Numbered from the stretch's first letter, positions 6,837 through 14,301 are shown. The stretch is DNA of 39,375 nt from Candidatus Terraquivivens tikiterensis (GCA_003056285.1 NDWU01000016.1:1-39375); one strand, 5' to 3'. Notes: generated by a model from the letters alone, not told the origin. Numbers and translations: made by a program.

Positions 6837-7895
6837 ATGGAGCTTATACTGAAAACCCCAATAGGTTTGGAAAAGATTGCTGCGGACCGCTTAATTGAAA
6901 TGGATAGAGAGATCTCCTTATCTGTTAAACCGCATGGTCTTGAAGGATTGATCGTGGTAGAGAGATGTTCTGACAAACAGGCTTTAGTAAATTATATCTT
7001 GAAGAATGTTCCGGAAGTTGAGTCGCTCGTTAACGTTGAAGTAGAGACAGAAGCCAACCTCAAATCTATCGTAGATGCCGCCAGGAAGGTCTCACGTGGA
7101 AAGATCTCTGAGAAGGAGAGCTTTGCTGTTAGAACGGTCAGAAGGGGGAGGCACGATTTCAAGAGCATAGATGTGAATGTAGCCGCTGGAGCGGCAGTGC
7201 AAGAGGAGACGGGGGCTTATGTTAACTTAGACCATCCGGACAAGATAGTACAGATAGAGATAATACATGATAGAGCTGGGATTTCTGTAACGAATGGGTT
7301 TAGATGGAAGAAGATGAGCCCGGATAAGAAGCCTGCTCTGAATTTCTTTAATAAGATATCGATAGTGCAGATGCCTTATCTTGGGTCTCTGGAGGGCGCG
7401 AAAGAGGTGGGTGCGAGAATCGGTAGAGCGGTCCAAGCTTACGAGGTCAGAGAACTTGTGATAGCTCCGAATAAGCCTGTCGATGCATACGAGCTCAACA
7501 AGTTTATCGATGGGGTAATAGAAGGCATTGAGAGTAGATTTAGGATACAATGTAAAAGCTACGATAGAAAAGTGGAGAAGGTAAGAGTCTCCGTACAGGA
7601 CTTGTACCAGCTTGTGAGGGATAGAAGCGGAGAACCAATGATAGTTTTCGAACCAGAAGGGATACAGCTGATAGAGGCAGCTACAAAGCTAAGAAAAATC
7701 TTTGAAGAGGCTGATAGGGTAAACTATCTGTTCGGTTCAAGAGAGGGAATACCCAAAGGGGTCTATAGGGTAGCAAGCATGGTCATAGATCTAGCTCCAG
7801 GTATAACGTTACCAACAGAGTTGGCGGCACCAACAGCTCTTGCATCAACGTACACGGTAATATCGATGATAGAACAAAATATTGAGGATAATTGA
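6837..7895 (+). CDS. THUMP-domain RNA-modification protein (COG1818, SPOUT-like C-terminus)
   Basis: This 352-residue protein has an N-terminal ferredoxin-like plus THUMP region: about residues 90-170 hold SFAVRTVRRGRHDFKSIDVN, VQEETGAYVNLDHPDK and IIHDRAGISVTNG, all typical of THUMP domains that bind the tRNA acceptor end. The C-terminal half resembles a SPOUT-type Rossmann-knot methyltransferase fold, with FGSREGIPKGVYRVA and DLAPGITLPTELAAPTALAS where such enzymes bind S-adenosylmethionine. The pairing matches COG1818, an archaeal family of probable tRNA methyltransferases. The modified base is not deducible from sequence. The ATG at 6837 follows an AT-rich leader. Confidence 0.8.
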   Translation: MELILKTPIGLEKIAADRLIEMDREISLSVKPHGLEGLIVVERCSDKQALVNYILKNVPEVESLVNVEVETEANLKSIVDAARKVSRGKISEKESFAVRTVRRGRHDFKSIDVNVAAGAAVQEETGAYVNLDHPDKIVQIEIIHDRAGISVTNGFRWKKMSPDKKPALNFFNKISIVQMPYLGSLEGAKEVGARIGRAVQAYEVRELVIAPNKPVDAYELNKFIDGVIEGIESRFRIQCKSYDRKVEKVRVSVQDLYQLVRDRSGEPMIVFEPEGIQLIEAATKLRKIFEEADRVNYLFGSREGIPKGVYRVASMVIDLAPGITLPTELAAPTALASTYTVISMIEQNIEDN

Positions 7896-7896
7896 C

Positions 7897-7922
7897 GCTT
7901 CCCCGCTAAAGCCGGGAGGTTC
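7897..7922 (+). repeat. Right-end-like hairpin just after THUMP gene
   Basis: TTCCCCGCTAAAGCCGGGAGG forms a CCC-c-GCT-aa-AGC-c-GGG hairpin beginning two bases after the THUMP stop codon. It has the fold of the TnpB right-end hairpins and could also act as a transcription terminator for the gene. Confidence 0.4.
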
Positions 7923-8053
7923 TCGCACGCAGCGCATTCAGCGCTCTGAAGCGCATCATGCGGTAAAATTTCTCCAGTGGAACATCGGAGGGGCTAAGTT
8001 ATGAGAATCCCTGTATTGGCTGGATCTCTACACGTAAAATTATAATAAGAAGA

Positions 8054-8165
8054 TAGGGCGGCCCTGATACGCCTGCTTAGGCGGAGCCCCTACTGGTAGA
8101 GATGCCGGCACATAGGCCAGCAGGGCTCCATCTTTAAAGCCCGCTGGCTTAAGCCGTGGGTGGTT
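8054..8165 (+). ncRNA. Candidate orphan omega-RNA / right end without tnpB
   Basis: A GC-rich block holds a 7-bp stem GGAGCCC (8083-8089) with GGGCTCC (8123-8129) enclosing a CTGG/CCAG hairpin, then CCCGCTGGCTTAAGCCGTGGG (8140-8160), the same CCC-GGCT-loop-AGCC-gt-GGG shape as the right end of the TnpB element at 4709-4729. No tnpB frame is present upstream. It may be a solo relic or a stand-alone guide RNA; the adjacent downstream bases would be the 3' end of an MNT gene. Confidence 0.4.
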
Positions 8166-8599
8166 CATGGGTACCTCTTGGTTATTCTCCATCCATTGCT
8201 TTCAGGCCTAACTATGCCTTCCCTCTTAAACTCATCCAGCATTCGTTTAGCATCTTTGAAGAAACCATCGTCTACGATTAACGTTCCATACTCCACTATA
8301 TCGAGTACTAGCCCGTTCAGGTTTTTCAGGAACTGCATGAACTCCTCTGGATAGAATCCTATCGCCATTATTCCCTCGCATGGAAGCAGCGATGATAAAG
8401 AACGACGTTGGATTTCATCCTGCGGAAGGTTTTCGGCTACCACGCATAAGTCTACATCGCTCCCCTCGGTAAAATTCCCTTTAGAGTATGAACCAAATAG
8501 GATAACTGACCGTATGATGAGGCCAGCATTAACTAGACATTCAATATACTCCTTTACTCTCTGAAGAGCCTTCTTTTTCAAAAGTTCTTTATAGGACAT
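8165..8599 (-). CDS. MNT-type nucleotidyltransferase antitoxin
   Basis: This 144-residue protein starts MSYKELLKKKALQRVKEYIE and has the GSYSKGNFTEGSDVDLCVV motif (GSx10DxD) at about residues 38-56. It lies directly downstream of a HEPN gene and overlaps it by 11 bases, so the two are co-translated. The ATG at 8599 was chosen over upstream in-frame ATGs because these would read through the HEPN gene in another frame. This looks like an intact HEPN/MNT toxin-antitoxin module in which the MNT protein neutralises the HEPN RNase. Its 3' end abuts an omega-RNA-like block. Confidence 0.88.
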   Translation of the reverse strand: MSYKELLKKKALQRVKEYIECLVNAGLIIRSVILFGSYSKGNFTEGSDVDLCVVAENLPQDEIQRRSLSSLLPCEGIMAIGFYPEEFMQFLKNLNGLVLDIVEYGTLIVDDGFFKDAKRMLDEFKREGIVRPESNGWRITKRYP

Positions 8600-8975
8600 G
8601 TCTCCTTGCCCACTCGAGTATTTTCGTAGCCCTTTCAATGGCGTCTTTTGCTTGCTGCTCCGTATACTTATCCTTGGCAGGACCTGATGCAAACGCGTTC
8701 GCATATCTTGTAGGAATGTAGTATTGGTCGAGGATTTTGACATCATCTACGAAATTGCCGGCTTCCTCCATATGCTTGAGCAACTCAGCCAAGAGGTCAA
8801 CCAGGGAGTGAGTACGTCTTTCCATACCCAATTTCTGCAACACGGCCTTAAGGGCCAGCTCTGCTGCTTGCTGAGCGTTAAAGCAGACTTTGCTCCACCT
8901 TCCCCTCTCAAAAAGATCTTTCGCAGCTCCCAAAAAGTCTTCGGCATCCATCAACAAATCACGGGATCTATCCAT
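8589..8975 (-). CDS. HEPN-domain toxin
   Basis: This 128-residue protein starts MDRSRDLLMDAEDFLGAAKD and shows the HEPN four-helix pattern: RGRWSKVCFNAQQAAELALK, a THSLVDLL helix, and QYYIPTRYANAF near the C-terminus, followed by IERATKILEWARRH. These are the conserved blocks of the pfam05168-type HEPN partner of MNT proteins. The ATG at 8975 was preferred to one eight codons upstream because it fits family length. The YYIPTRY motif is the one interrupted in the paralogue at 3127-4891, which helps place the insertion there. Confidence 0.9.
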   Translation of the reverse strand: MDRSRDLLMDAEDFLGAAKDLFERGRWSKVCFNAQQAAELALKAVLQKLGMERRTHSLVDLLAELLKHMEEAGNFVDDVKILDQYYIPTRYANAFASGPAKDKYTEQQAKDAIERATKILEWARRHVL

Positions 8976-9094
8976 AGAAGATAGAATAAAGATTAGCAAT
9001 ATTAAAGCGGTACGCTATGTTGTTGGGTTTTATGCTATGCTGTTTTAAATACCGTTGGGGAATCGCTGGCATCCAGTCCTGCGCTAGGAACTCA

Positions 9095-9240
9095 TCGAGG
9101 GGTTTCAAAGGGCTCTATGCTGACGGCTCCCCGCCATGAATGACGAGGGTTCTCTCCCTAGGGCTTCCATCACCTCTCTAGAGCCCCTCACAGGGAGTGC
9201 ATCATCTTTCAGCTCCCACCGCCAGCTTTGGGAGAATGTA
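9095..9240 (-). repeat. Degraded TnpB C-terminal tail and right end
   Basis: The minus strand reads REVMEALGREPSSFMAGSRQ, which resembles the low-complexity tail found after the zinc ribbon of archaeal IS1341-type TnpB proteins. The DNA below it forms the CCCTCGTC...GGCGGGGAG type of right-end hairpin. No RuvC or zinc-ribbon coding remains. The identification rests on resemblance and is tentative. Confidence 0.35.
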
Positions 9241-9341
9241 GATTTCATCCCATGCTACGCAAAGTAGAAAGGGGCGCAAAAGGGTTCATTAAGTGGGGCC
9301 GCTGGGATTCGAACCCAGGATTTCCAGCGCCCCAGGCTGGA

Positions 9342-9370
9342 GTGTTCTACCCCGCAGCGTTTACTGCGAG
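9342..9370 (-). other. tRNA intron near position 25/26
   Basis: A 29-base insert between the D-arm and the anticodon stem with a 7-bp hairpin. Exon bases TCTA can also pair with intron bases TAGA, as expected for a bulge-helix-bulge type fold. A 13-base part of it (9347-9359) recurs with one mismatch at 16616-16628. Confidence 0.65.
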
Positions 9371-9375
9371 GTCAT

Positions 9376-9396
9376 AGACCATGCTAGACCACGGCC
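9376..9396 (-). repeat. Left copy of 21-bp tRNA-Pro direct repeat (att-like)
   Basis: These 21 bases of the tRNA 5' half recur exactly and in the same orientation at 16670-16690. The two copies border the accessory region between them. Confidence 0.6.
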
Positions 9397-9568
9397 CCAA
9401 ATTTTGTAGACCGTATAAGCAGGGACTGTGCCGTTGCATGGGGAAGGCTAGCGTGTCCACGGTAACGAGATAGATGACGAGGGTATAAATAAACATTCAG
9501 TAAGGCTCCCTTCAAAATTTCTATAACTCTATGAGGGCTTGGGGAATGTAGGGAGGAGGGGTTTAATC

Positions 9569-9847
9569 TTGTCCGATTCAGATAAAGCATCTGTTATAGG
9601 AGACCAAGGATATTGGATTTTGTCAGAGGAAACGTTTAAACCATTGCTAGAGCCTACGTATCCCTCCGGGACCCCTCAGACTCAAAGATTGGATACCGTT
9701 ACTGGATTTTTTGCTCTCAGTGTTCAAAAGGATGCGAAAGCAATCGATGAAACGGAGGGAATTCTATCTGCATTTGCATCAAAATTAGCCGAACAAAATA
9801 TCGAACCTGCTGAATTGGTTAAGAAGGTATGGAAAACTAGTGAATAA
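9569..9847 (+). CDS. Putative antitoxin partner of a PIN toxin
   Basis: This 92-residue acidic protein begins with SDSDKASVIGDQGYWILSEE after a TTG start and continues with a TFKPLLEPTYPSGTPQTQRL segment and a C-terminal helical part. It is not a recognisable AbrB, RHH or Phd antitoxin. A strong purine-rich GGGAGGAGGGG lies about nine bases before the TTG at 9569, which decides this start. It overlaps the next gene, a PIN-domain protein, by eight bases; this arrangement is characteristic of VapBC-like pairs. The function is inferred only from position and size. Confidence 0.65.
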   Translation: MSDSDKASVIGDQGYWILSEETFKPLLEPTYPSGTPQTQRLDTVTGFFALSVQKDAKAIDETEGILSAFASKLAEQNIEPAELVKKVWKTSE

Positions 9848-10289
9848 TATGAGGTCGGTGCCTCGACTTAGGTTATATTTAGATACAAATATATTTTTAG
9901 ATTTAGATCACTTATTGGGAAGGAAAGGTAAATCCTCCCAGTTAATTAGAGAGATAGCCAATGGACGGTTTGAAGGGTTCACTTCTCATTTTATATTATC
10001 TGAGCTAGCTGGTGTTCTAAAAGAGTTGGGTGTTCCTCGAGAATACATAAATAAAATTTTAGTGTGCGTTCAAAAGTTTCCAAATGTTCAGATAGTCTTT
10101 CACGAGTACATAATGTTTCTTGATATGCCCGAAAATATTCTTAATACATGTGTTCAGTGCAGAGACGCACTCCATTTTGTGGTAGCAAAATATTTGGCAG
10201 TGGACAAAATCGTAACAAGAGATAAAGGATTCAAGAACACTGTTGACCACGTTATCCCATATGTTACACCCGAGCAACTTATACCTTGA
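9840..10289 (+). CDS. PIN-domain nuclease (VapC-like toxin)
   Basis: This 149-residue protein has the four acidic PIN positions: Asp in RLYLDTNIFLDLD (about residues 11-23), Glu in FILSELAGVL, Asp in QCRDALHFVVA, and Asp in KIVTRDKGFKN. PIN toxins are Mg-dependent RNases that cleave tRNA or other RNA. The GTG at 9840 overlaps the stop of the upstream gene; an ATG at 9849 is an alternative. The length and motif spacing are those of a free-standing VapC-like protein. The region is richer in A+T than the surrounding core genes, consistent with transfer. Confidence 0.85.
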   Translation: MNNMRSVPRLRLYLDTNIFLDLDHLLGRKGKSSQLIREIANGRFEGFTSHFILSELAGVLKELGVPREYINKILVCVQKFPNVQIVFHEYIMFLDMPENILNTCVQCRDALHFVVAKYLAVDKIVTRDKGFKNTVDHVIPYVTPEQLIP

Positions 10290-10703
10290 AAGTTTAGAAT
10301 GTTATTTTATATCCCTGTACGAGGACGGAATCTTTCGACGAAGAGAGCATAAAAGCGATTGCGCTGGCCCCTTTGGCGGCTACTTATAAAGTTTTCATCA
10401 TAAAGCAGTAACAGATAGGGGTTCTGGCCTACGTCATCATAAGTAGGCCTTGGTCATCATCAGGCCTTGTCCTCCTCTTGGCTCATGGGAGGCCCGGCAT
10501 CGCCCTCCAACCCTTTCGGGTCGAACCCGCCCCGTACGTCTTCTCCCAGGCCCTTTCGAGCCAGGGGTCATCCGTACAGGGAAAGTCCCCACATCTGAAG
10601 GTTCGCATCATCCGTTTTTGTCCGCGCTTTTACGACAATTCGCTCAAGACCTTATGCCTATTTATGTCTTTCTATTCTGAAGCTGTTTCCTACGGCGTGA
10701 TGG
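10290..10703. other. GC-rich non-coding or relic stretch
   Basis: Contains several inverted and direct short repeats (two ATGATGA-containing units at 10434-10466 on the minus strand) and a GC-rich block at 10480-10610. The minus strand of that block can read RCGDFPCTDDPWLERAWEKT, which is not assignable. It may be the tail of a decayed transposon or a structured RNA. No feature is firm. Confidence 0.35.
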
Positions 10704-10889
10704 ATGGCTGGTACTGGCTGGTTTGGTAATATTGCAAAAAGGCTAGGTGCACTATCATCCTATCTTAAGGATCTCCTTAAGAATACTTTTGAAGAAGCAG
10801 TGAATCGATATATTGATCGGTTTCAAGAAATAATTTCTCAACTTCCTGCCGAAGAGTGTATCCAGATGCGATCATTAATAAACTATTAA
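10704..10889 (+). CDS. Short hypothetical protein, possibly a remnant
   Basis: A 61-residue frame starting ATGGCTGGTACT that reads MAGTGWFGNIAKRLGALSSY and continues as an amphipathic helical peptide to SLINY. No family is recognised. Codon use is unremarkable, but the surrounding sequence is littered with gene fragments, so this may be the remains of a longer gene. Confidence 0.3.
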   Translation: MAGTGWFGNIAKRLGALSSYLKDLLKNTFEEAVNRYIDRFQEIISQLPAEECIQMRSLINY

Positions 10890-11024
10890 ATGTAAACGTG
10901 GAGAAAGAATACTCGAAGGATGTATAAGAAAAAGTTCTTCATTGGTGATGAGGTTTCATGGGTAGAAAGATAGAAGCTCTTGAAGATTATATCGAATTCG
11001 ATGTGGAAAGAGGATTGGGGATTG

Positions 11025-11447
11025 TTAAAACTCGACCAATAGGTCAATATCACTTTTCTTTTTCTGCTCGCCTCTAACAAAAGAGCCAAAGACTCCTATC
11101 CTTTTAACCTTATATTTTTGCCTCAACTCTTCCAGGAGAAGCTCTATGTAGGCTGCGGCATGCATCTCATAGGTGACCCCCAGGGCTGACCTCAGCTCGC
11201 TGAACCGAGAGACCATGTACCTCCTCATCCTCTCCTGCTCAACCCTCAAAGCTTTAACCTCCTCCCACAGCCTATTCTGTCCCTCTCTAAGAGACTTAAC
11301 ATCTTCCCATAGTTTATTCTGACCTTCTTCCAGCTTGTCTAACCTTTTGAGTATCTATGATAGCCCTAGGTAACCGGCCACAGTGTAGCGGAACTCTACA
11401 TCCCACTCAAGCAAGTCTATGAACTCTCTCTTCAGCTTCTCAGCCAT
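11025..11447 (-). pseudogene. DUF3782 N-terminus joined to an MNT fragment
   Basis: The minus strand starts at ATG 11447 with MAEKLKREFIDLLEWDVEFR and YTVAGYLGLS, hits TAG at 11355-11357, then continues in frame as ILKRLDKLEEGQNKLWEDV and repeated QNRLWEEV coiled coil. This is the N-terminal part of archaeal DUF3782 proteins, which carry a coiled coil before a nuclease-like domain. After ALGVTYEMHAAAYIELLLEE it passes into an MNT signature, GVFGSFVRGEQKKKSDIDLL, and ends in a TAA right after VEF. Neither half is complete, and the junction looks like a recombination scar. The nuclease domain of DUF3782 and the C-terminal half of the MNT domain are missing. Confidence 0.6.
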
Positions 11448-11596
11448 ACACTTACCATCCTAAAGCACTAGAAGACCCATAGTTATTTAAGCATTAGTCA
11501 TCCCCTAATGGCTTTTCTACATCACTTTTCCTGCTTCGCTGGTGATTGTAGACAACTGCTTTATTAAAGTGTCAGCTCTTCATAGCAATATGTATC
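11448..11596. other. Short spacer between relics
   Basis: About 150 bases with no supported gene, AT-rich near the DUF3782 start where its promoter is expected. Confidence 0.3.
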
Positions 11597-12360
11597 TTAG
11601 ACTATGTTGTTAGTCTTGTCTGATATTCCTCTGTGTTTTGCCAGACATGGCCTTAGTATTGATGCCCCGTTCTCGCAGTTGTTTATATGTACATCTCCCT
11701 TAGCATACTCCCTCTCAGAATGTTTGACTGTTTCATGGATGTATCCAAGGCTCTCCAGTACACCATAGCTCTTAAACCCATCAGTCATTATTACAGAGCC
11801 CCTAGATATCCTGCTGATTACTACCTCCTCTATCTTACTGCTATCCATAGAAATCATCAATATATATTCCTCATCTCCATCCATAGGAACAATAACCATG
11901 ACGGGTACCTTATCACTCTCATACCTACCCCTGCCCCTCCTCTTCAAACCCCTCCTCCTAGCATTAAGCCCCCTCCTACCCTTAAGACCAGCACTAACAT
12001 AAACCCCATAAACCTCAACAACACCATCAAAAGAACCAAAACTATTAGACAGCCTCCAGGGCTTAGGATCAACCCTATCGTATAATTCCTTGAAGGCCTT
12101 AGAATCATGCGTGTTTTAGGGCTTAGAGTTAAGGCTATGGGCCTTGAACCCTCATCGACAGCCACATGGACCATAAGTACCCTTCCTATGCTTAAACCGT
12201 CATATCCGATCATCTCACCTCCTTTAGCCTCTATAGTCGTACTATCGACAGCGACGCTTCCCGAACCCCTTGAACCAGCTAAGAAGCTTAAAATCCTATC
12301 CAATACACCTGCCTCCTGAAGCTTCCTAAGCATCCCCCAAGCAGTAACATAAGACCCTAT
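11597..12360 (-). pseudogene. Chimeric transposase relic (IS5-like N-part, IS1595-like C-part)
   Basis: The upstream part reads QLLIGSYVTAWGMLRKLQEA and SGSVAVDSTTIEAKGGEMIG, a DDE transposase of the IS4/IS5 type, and after a frameshift near 12100 continues HDSKAFKELYDRVDPKPWRL. The frame then passes into GVVEVYGVYVSAGLKGRRG and RRGRGRYESDKVPVMVIVPM, then SVIMTDGFKSYGVLESLGY and HINNCENGASILRPCLAKH, which look like an IS1595/ISC-type transposase where the first catalytic Asp (normally VVEVDE) is now VVEVYG. It is therefore dead and may be two transposons fused by deletion or nested insertion. The start lies where another broken transposase begins on the other strand. Confidence 0.65.
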
Positions 12361-12362
12361 GA

Positions 12363-12593
12363 GAAGCTGTTGTCTGTATTTGTTTTTTGGCTGGTCTCAG
12401 CTTTCGATGGATATCTGAGAGGCTCTCTATAACGTATGCTTCTAGGGAGTCTGTAAGGCTTTGGAGAGATAAATTCTCTAAGCTGTATAATCCAGTCAAG
12501 AGGATTATGAGGAGGGAGGTGGTTCAGAAAGCTAAAGGAGAGGACGAAAAGATTCTACAACAACATAACCACCCGAAAAAAGAGGGGGCGTAA
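12363..12593 (+). pseudogene. Transposase N-terminal fragment
   Basis: The open frame reads VCICFLAGLSFRWISERLSI, then TYASRESVRLWRDKFSKLYN and PVKRIMRREVV before losing homology. This is the helix-turn-helix start of an archaeal DDE transposase (LSYRxIs...s..sVrxW pattern). The catalytic domain is missing. It abuts, head to head, the chimeric relic on the minus strand. Confidence 0.5.
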
Positions 12594-12718
12594 TACTAAC
12601 GTGAAAGTATCTACGAATACCCTAGACATTTACATAAAAGGTGGGAAGGCCAGGTACATAACATAATACTTATCACGGGTTGCTGCTACGATGTTCTTTG
12701 GATGGTGAGGTGGTTGGG

Positions 12719-13198
12719 ATGACGTTTGATGAGTTAACGCTAGAAGAGGTTGTTAGGCGGTTACAGGAGGCTTCAAATGACCTTAAACAGACATTTGGGG
12801 ATGTCTTCGCCAGTTTGCTGCTCTTTGGGAGCTTTCCTAGGGGTGAGGCATCGAAGGAGAGCGACGTAGATGTGTTAGTTGTGCTAAGGGGCTTAGGAGA
12901 TTTGAGAGTTAGAGTAGAGATTTATAGCATCCTAGCGAGACACATTGGGAGGCCCCTTACCTTAATACTTGCTGACCTAGCCGACCTCATCAAGGAGGAC
13001 TTAGAGATAACCCCCTTACTGCTTAACTCACTATACGATGGAATTGTGATATATGATGAGAGTGGAGTACTTCAGAGATTGAAGACGAAGGTCGATATGC
13101 TAGTTAAGAAAGCCAACCTAGTAAGATATAGGACCCCTGATGGAAAATATGGCTGGAAGAGAGCTGATGGTAAACCCATTGAGGCCGTGGAAGTTTGA
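12719..13198 (+). CDS. MNT-type nucleotidyltransferase antitoxin
   Basis: This 159-residue protein starts MTFDELTLEEVVRRLQEASN and carries FGSFPRGEASKESDVDVLVV (GSx10DxD) near residues 34-53. The C-terminal part (YGWKRADGKPIEAVEV) is longer than in the two other MNT proteins here. It precedes a HEPN gene and overlaps it by four bases, so the gene order (MNT first) is the reverse of the other two pairs. The ATG at 12719 was chosen because the preceding TTG-GTG frame lacks family features. Likely the antitoxin of an intact pair. Confidence 0.87.
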   Translation: MTFDELTLEEVVRRLQEASNDLKQTFGDVFASLLLFGSFPRGEASKESDVDVLVVLRGLGDLRVRVEIYSILARHIGRPLTLILADLADLIKEDLEITPLLLNSLYDGIVIYDESGVLQRLKTKVDMLVKKANLVRYRTPDGKYGWKRADGKPIEAVEV

Positions 13199-13635
13199 GG
13201 CTCAACCCAAGTAATGAAGTATCATACAAAGCTAGACTCGCAGCGCAATATCTAATGGAGGCCCAAGAAGCTTTTAAGTGGGGGAACCATAGATTAGCGG
13301 TGGCCTCATCACAGCTCAGCGTCGAGAACTCAGCAAAAGCGGTCATCGCATTATTCAGAGCACCCAGCTGGAGCCATGACCCATCCCACGAGCTCTTAGA
13401 AGTCTCGTCGACACTGCCGCCTGACCTGAAGAAATTAGCCGAGGAGCTCGCAGACATAACAAGACAACTGGCAGCAGAGCATGGAAGAGCAACATACGGA
13501 GAGCCCTTCAGAGGCCTCACACCATGGGACTTATACGATGAGAGAAGCGCTTTTGAGACGCTTTCAAAAGCCAGAAGAGCAAAAGAGGTAATGAACCTGA
13601 TTCTCAGGAAGTTAGGTGTGTCATTGCAAGAATGA
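13195..13635 (+). CDS. HEPN-domain protein
   Basis: This 146-residue protein starts at a TTG within the stop codon of the MNT gene (TTGA overlap). It reads ARLAAQYLMEAQEAFKWGNH, then VASSQLSVENSAKAVIALFR, which matches the first two helices of HEPN domains, and RATYGEPFRGLTPWDLYDER toward the end. The C-terminal helix FETLSKARRAKEVMNLILR is also usual. It belongs to a HEPN subgroup different from the YYIPTRY type at 8589 and 3127. Translation is probably coupled to the MNT gene. Confidence 0.85.
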   Translation: MRLNPSNEVSYKARLAAQYLMEAQEAFKWGNHRLAVASSQLSVENSAKAVIALFRAPSWSHDPSHELLEVSSTLPPDLKKLAEELADITRQLAAEHGRATYGEPFRGLTPWDLYDERSAFETLSKARRAKEVMNLILRKLGVSLQE

Positions 13636-13968
13636 GACACTTCTTTACACGGACTTCACATCTCCGTATAGACCACTGAAGAGCTGTTAAGTGAAATTTC
13701 TCTCGATTCTTGTATTAAAAATAAATTTTTGTGATTTTAGCCAATTCTACGAATTCAATATTTATCTTCTCGATGCCATTAACTACAGCTATTTCGTGAA
13801 TTAGGGCGTCAAAAAAGGAGTTGACCCACACGCCATGGAGGGGCCGTCTCCCATGGCGTGTGGGGACCCAATTTCGCCCCCTAAAATGAGGCGGGCAATA
13901 CGGTGAGTGAAGCTTATAGGACCCATAGAAATCGGATTGAAGACGAAGAGCGATATTATTCGAGTAAT
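13636..13968. other. Intergenic region with strong hairpin
   Basis: AT-rich to about 13800, then a GC-rich perfect inverted repeat (listed separately). No coding region seen. Confidence 0.4.
13825..13864. repeat. Perfect 14-bp inverted repeat
   Basis: CCCACACGCCATGG at 13825-13838 and CCATGGCGTGTGGG at 13851-13864, with a 12-base loop. There is no T-run after it on either strand, so it is not a simple terminator. It could be a transposon end, a protein-binding cruciform site or the stem of a small RNA. Confidence 0.75.
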
Positions 13969-14301
13969 CTATTCAGGCTCTATTGTTACCGCTGTTCCAT
14001 AGACGGCTACAAGCACTACTGATTCAAAGACCTCTGTTGTCTCGAAGTCAACTCCTACTACTGCGCTGGCACCGATTTCTCTGGCCTGCTCCATTAGACG
14101 TTTTAATGCTTCATCCTTGGCTTTATCAATCTCCTTGGTAAACGCCGAGACCTCTCCGCCTACAATGCTCTGAAGACCACCAACAATCTTCCCACCCAAA
14201 CCCCTAGTCCTAGCGGTCAACCCATGAACAATACCATGCACCTTAACTATCCTGTATCCTGGAACAGTCTGAGTAGTTACAGCGATAACATCAGACCTCA
14301 T
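13969..14301 (-). CDS. YbjQ/UPF0145 family protein
   Basis: This 110-residue protein reads MRSDVIAVTTQTVPGYRIVK, GLTARTRGLGGKIVGGLQSI, and EQAREIGASAVVGVDFETTE, the full set of YbjQ-like (COG0393, UPF0145) motifs. The family forms pentameric, dodecin-like beta assemblies; a metal-binding role has been proposed but not settled. Its length matches the family exactly. It appears intact although its neighbours on both sides are decaying. Confidence 0.9.
   Translation of the reverse strand: MRSDVIAVTTQTVPGYRIVKVHGIVHGLTARTRGLGGKIVGGLQSIVGGEVSAFTKEIDKAKDEALKRLMEQAREIGASAVVGVDFETTEVFESVVLVAVYGTAVTIEPE

Larger units (their letters stand above)
9294..9398 (-). tRNA. tRNA-Pro(GGG) with a non-canonical intron
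   Basis: The acceptor stem GGGGCCG/CGGCCCC, T-arm CTGGG-TTCGAAT-CCCAG and anticodon arm CCAGC-CTGGGGC-GCTGG give anticodon GGG. Between the D-arm (ending at 9371) and the anticodon stem there are 29 extra bases, about 9342-9370, which contain a hairpin CTCGCAG-TAAACG-CTGCGGG. Removing them leaves a 76-base tRNA including the discriminator A, matching the layout of tRNA-Pro(TGG) at 38353-38427. This places an intron at about tRNA position 25/26 rather than 37/38. Archaeal tRNA introns at such sites are known and are removed by the splicing endonuclease. Exact splice points were not fixed. Confidence 0.85.

Noticed and set aside
10430-10470. Two ATGATGA motifs on the minus strand resembling box C of C/D sRNAs
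   Set aside because: No CTGA box D at the proper spacing after the second motif, so a C/D sRNA is not supported.
10565-10600. GGGAAAGTCCCC resembling the conserved GGAAAGTCC of RNase P RNA
   Set aside because: The rest of the RNase P core, in particular the 3' pairing partner and ACAGAA-type element, is absent.
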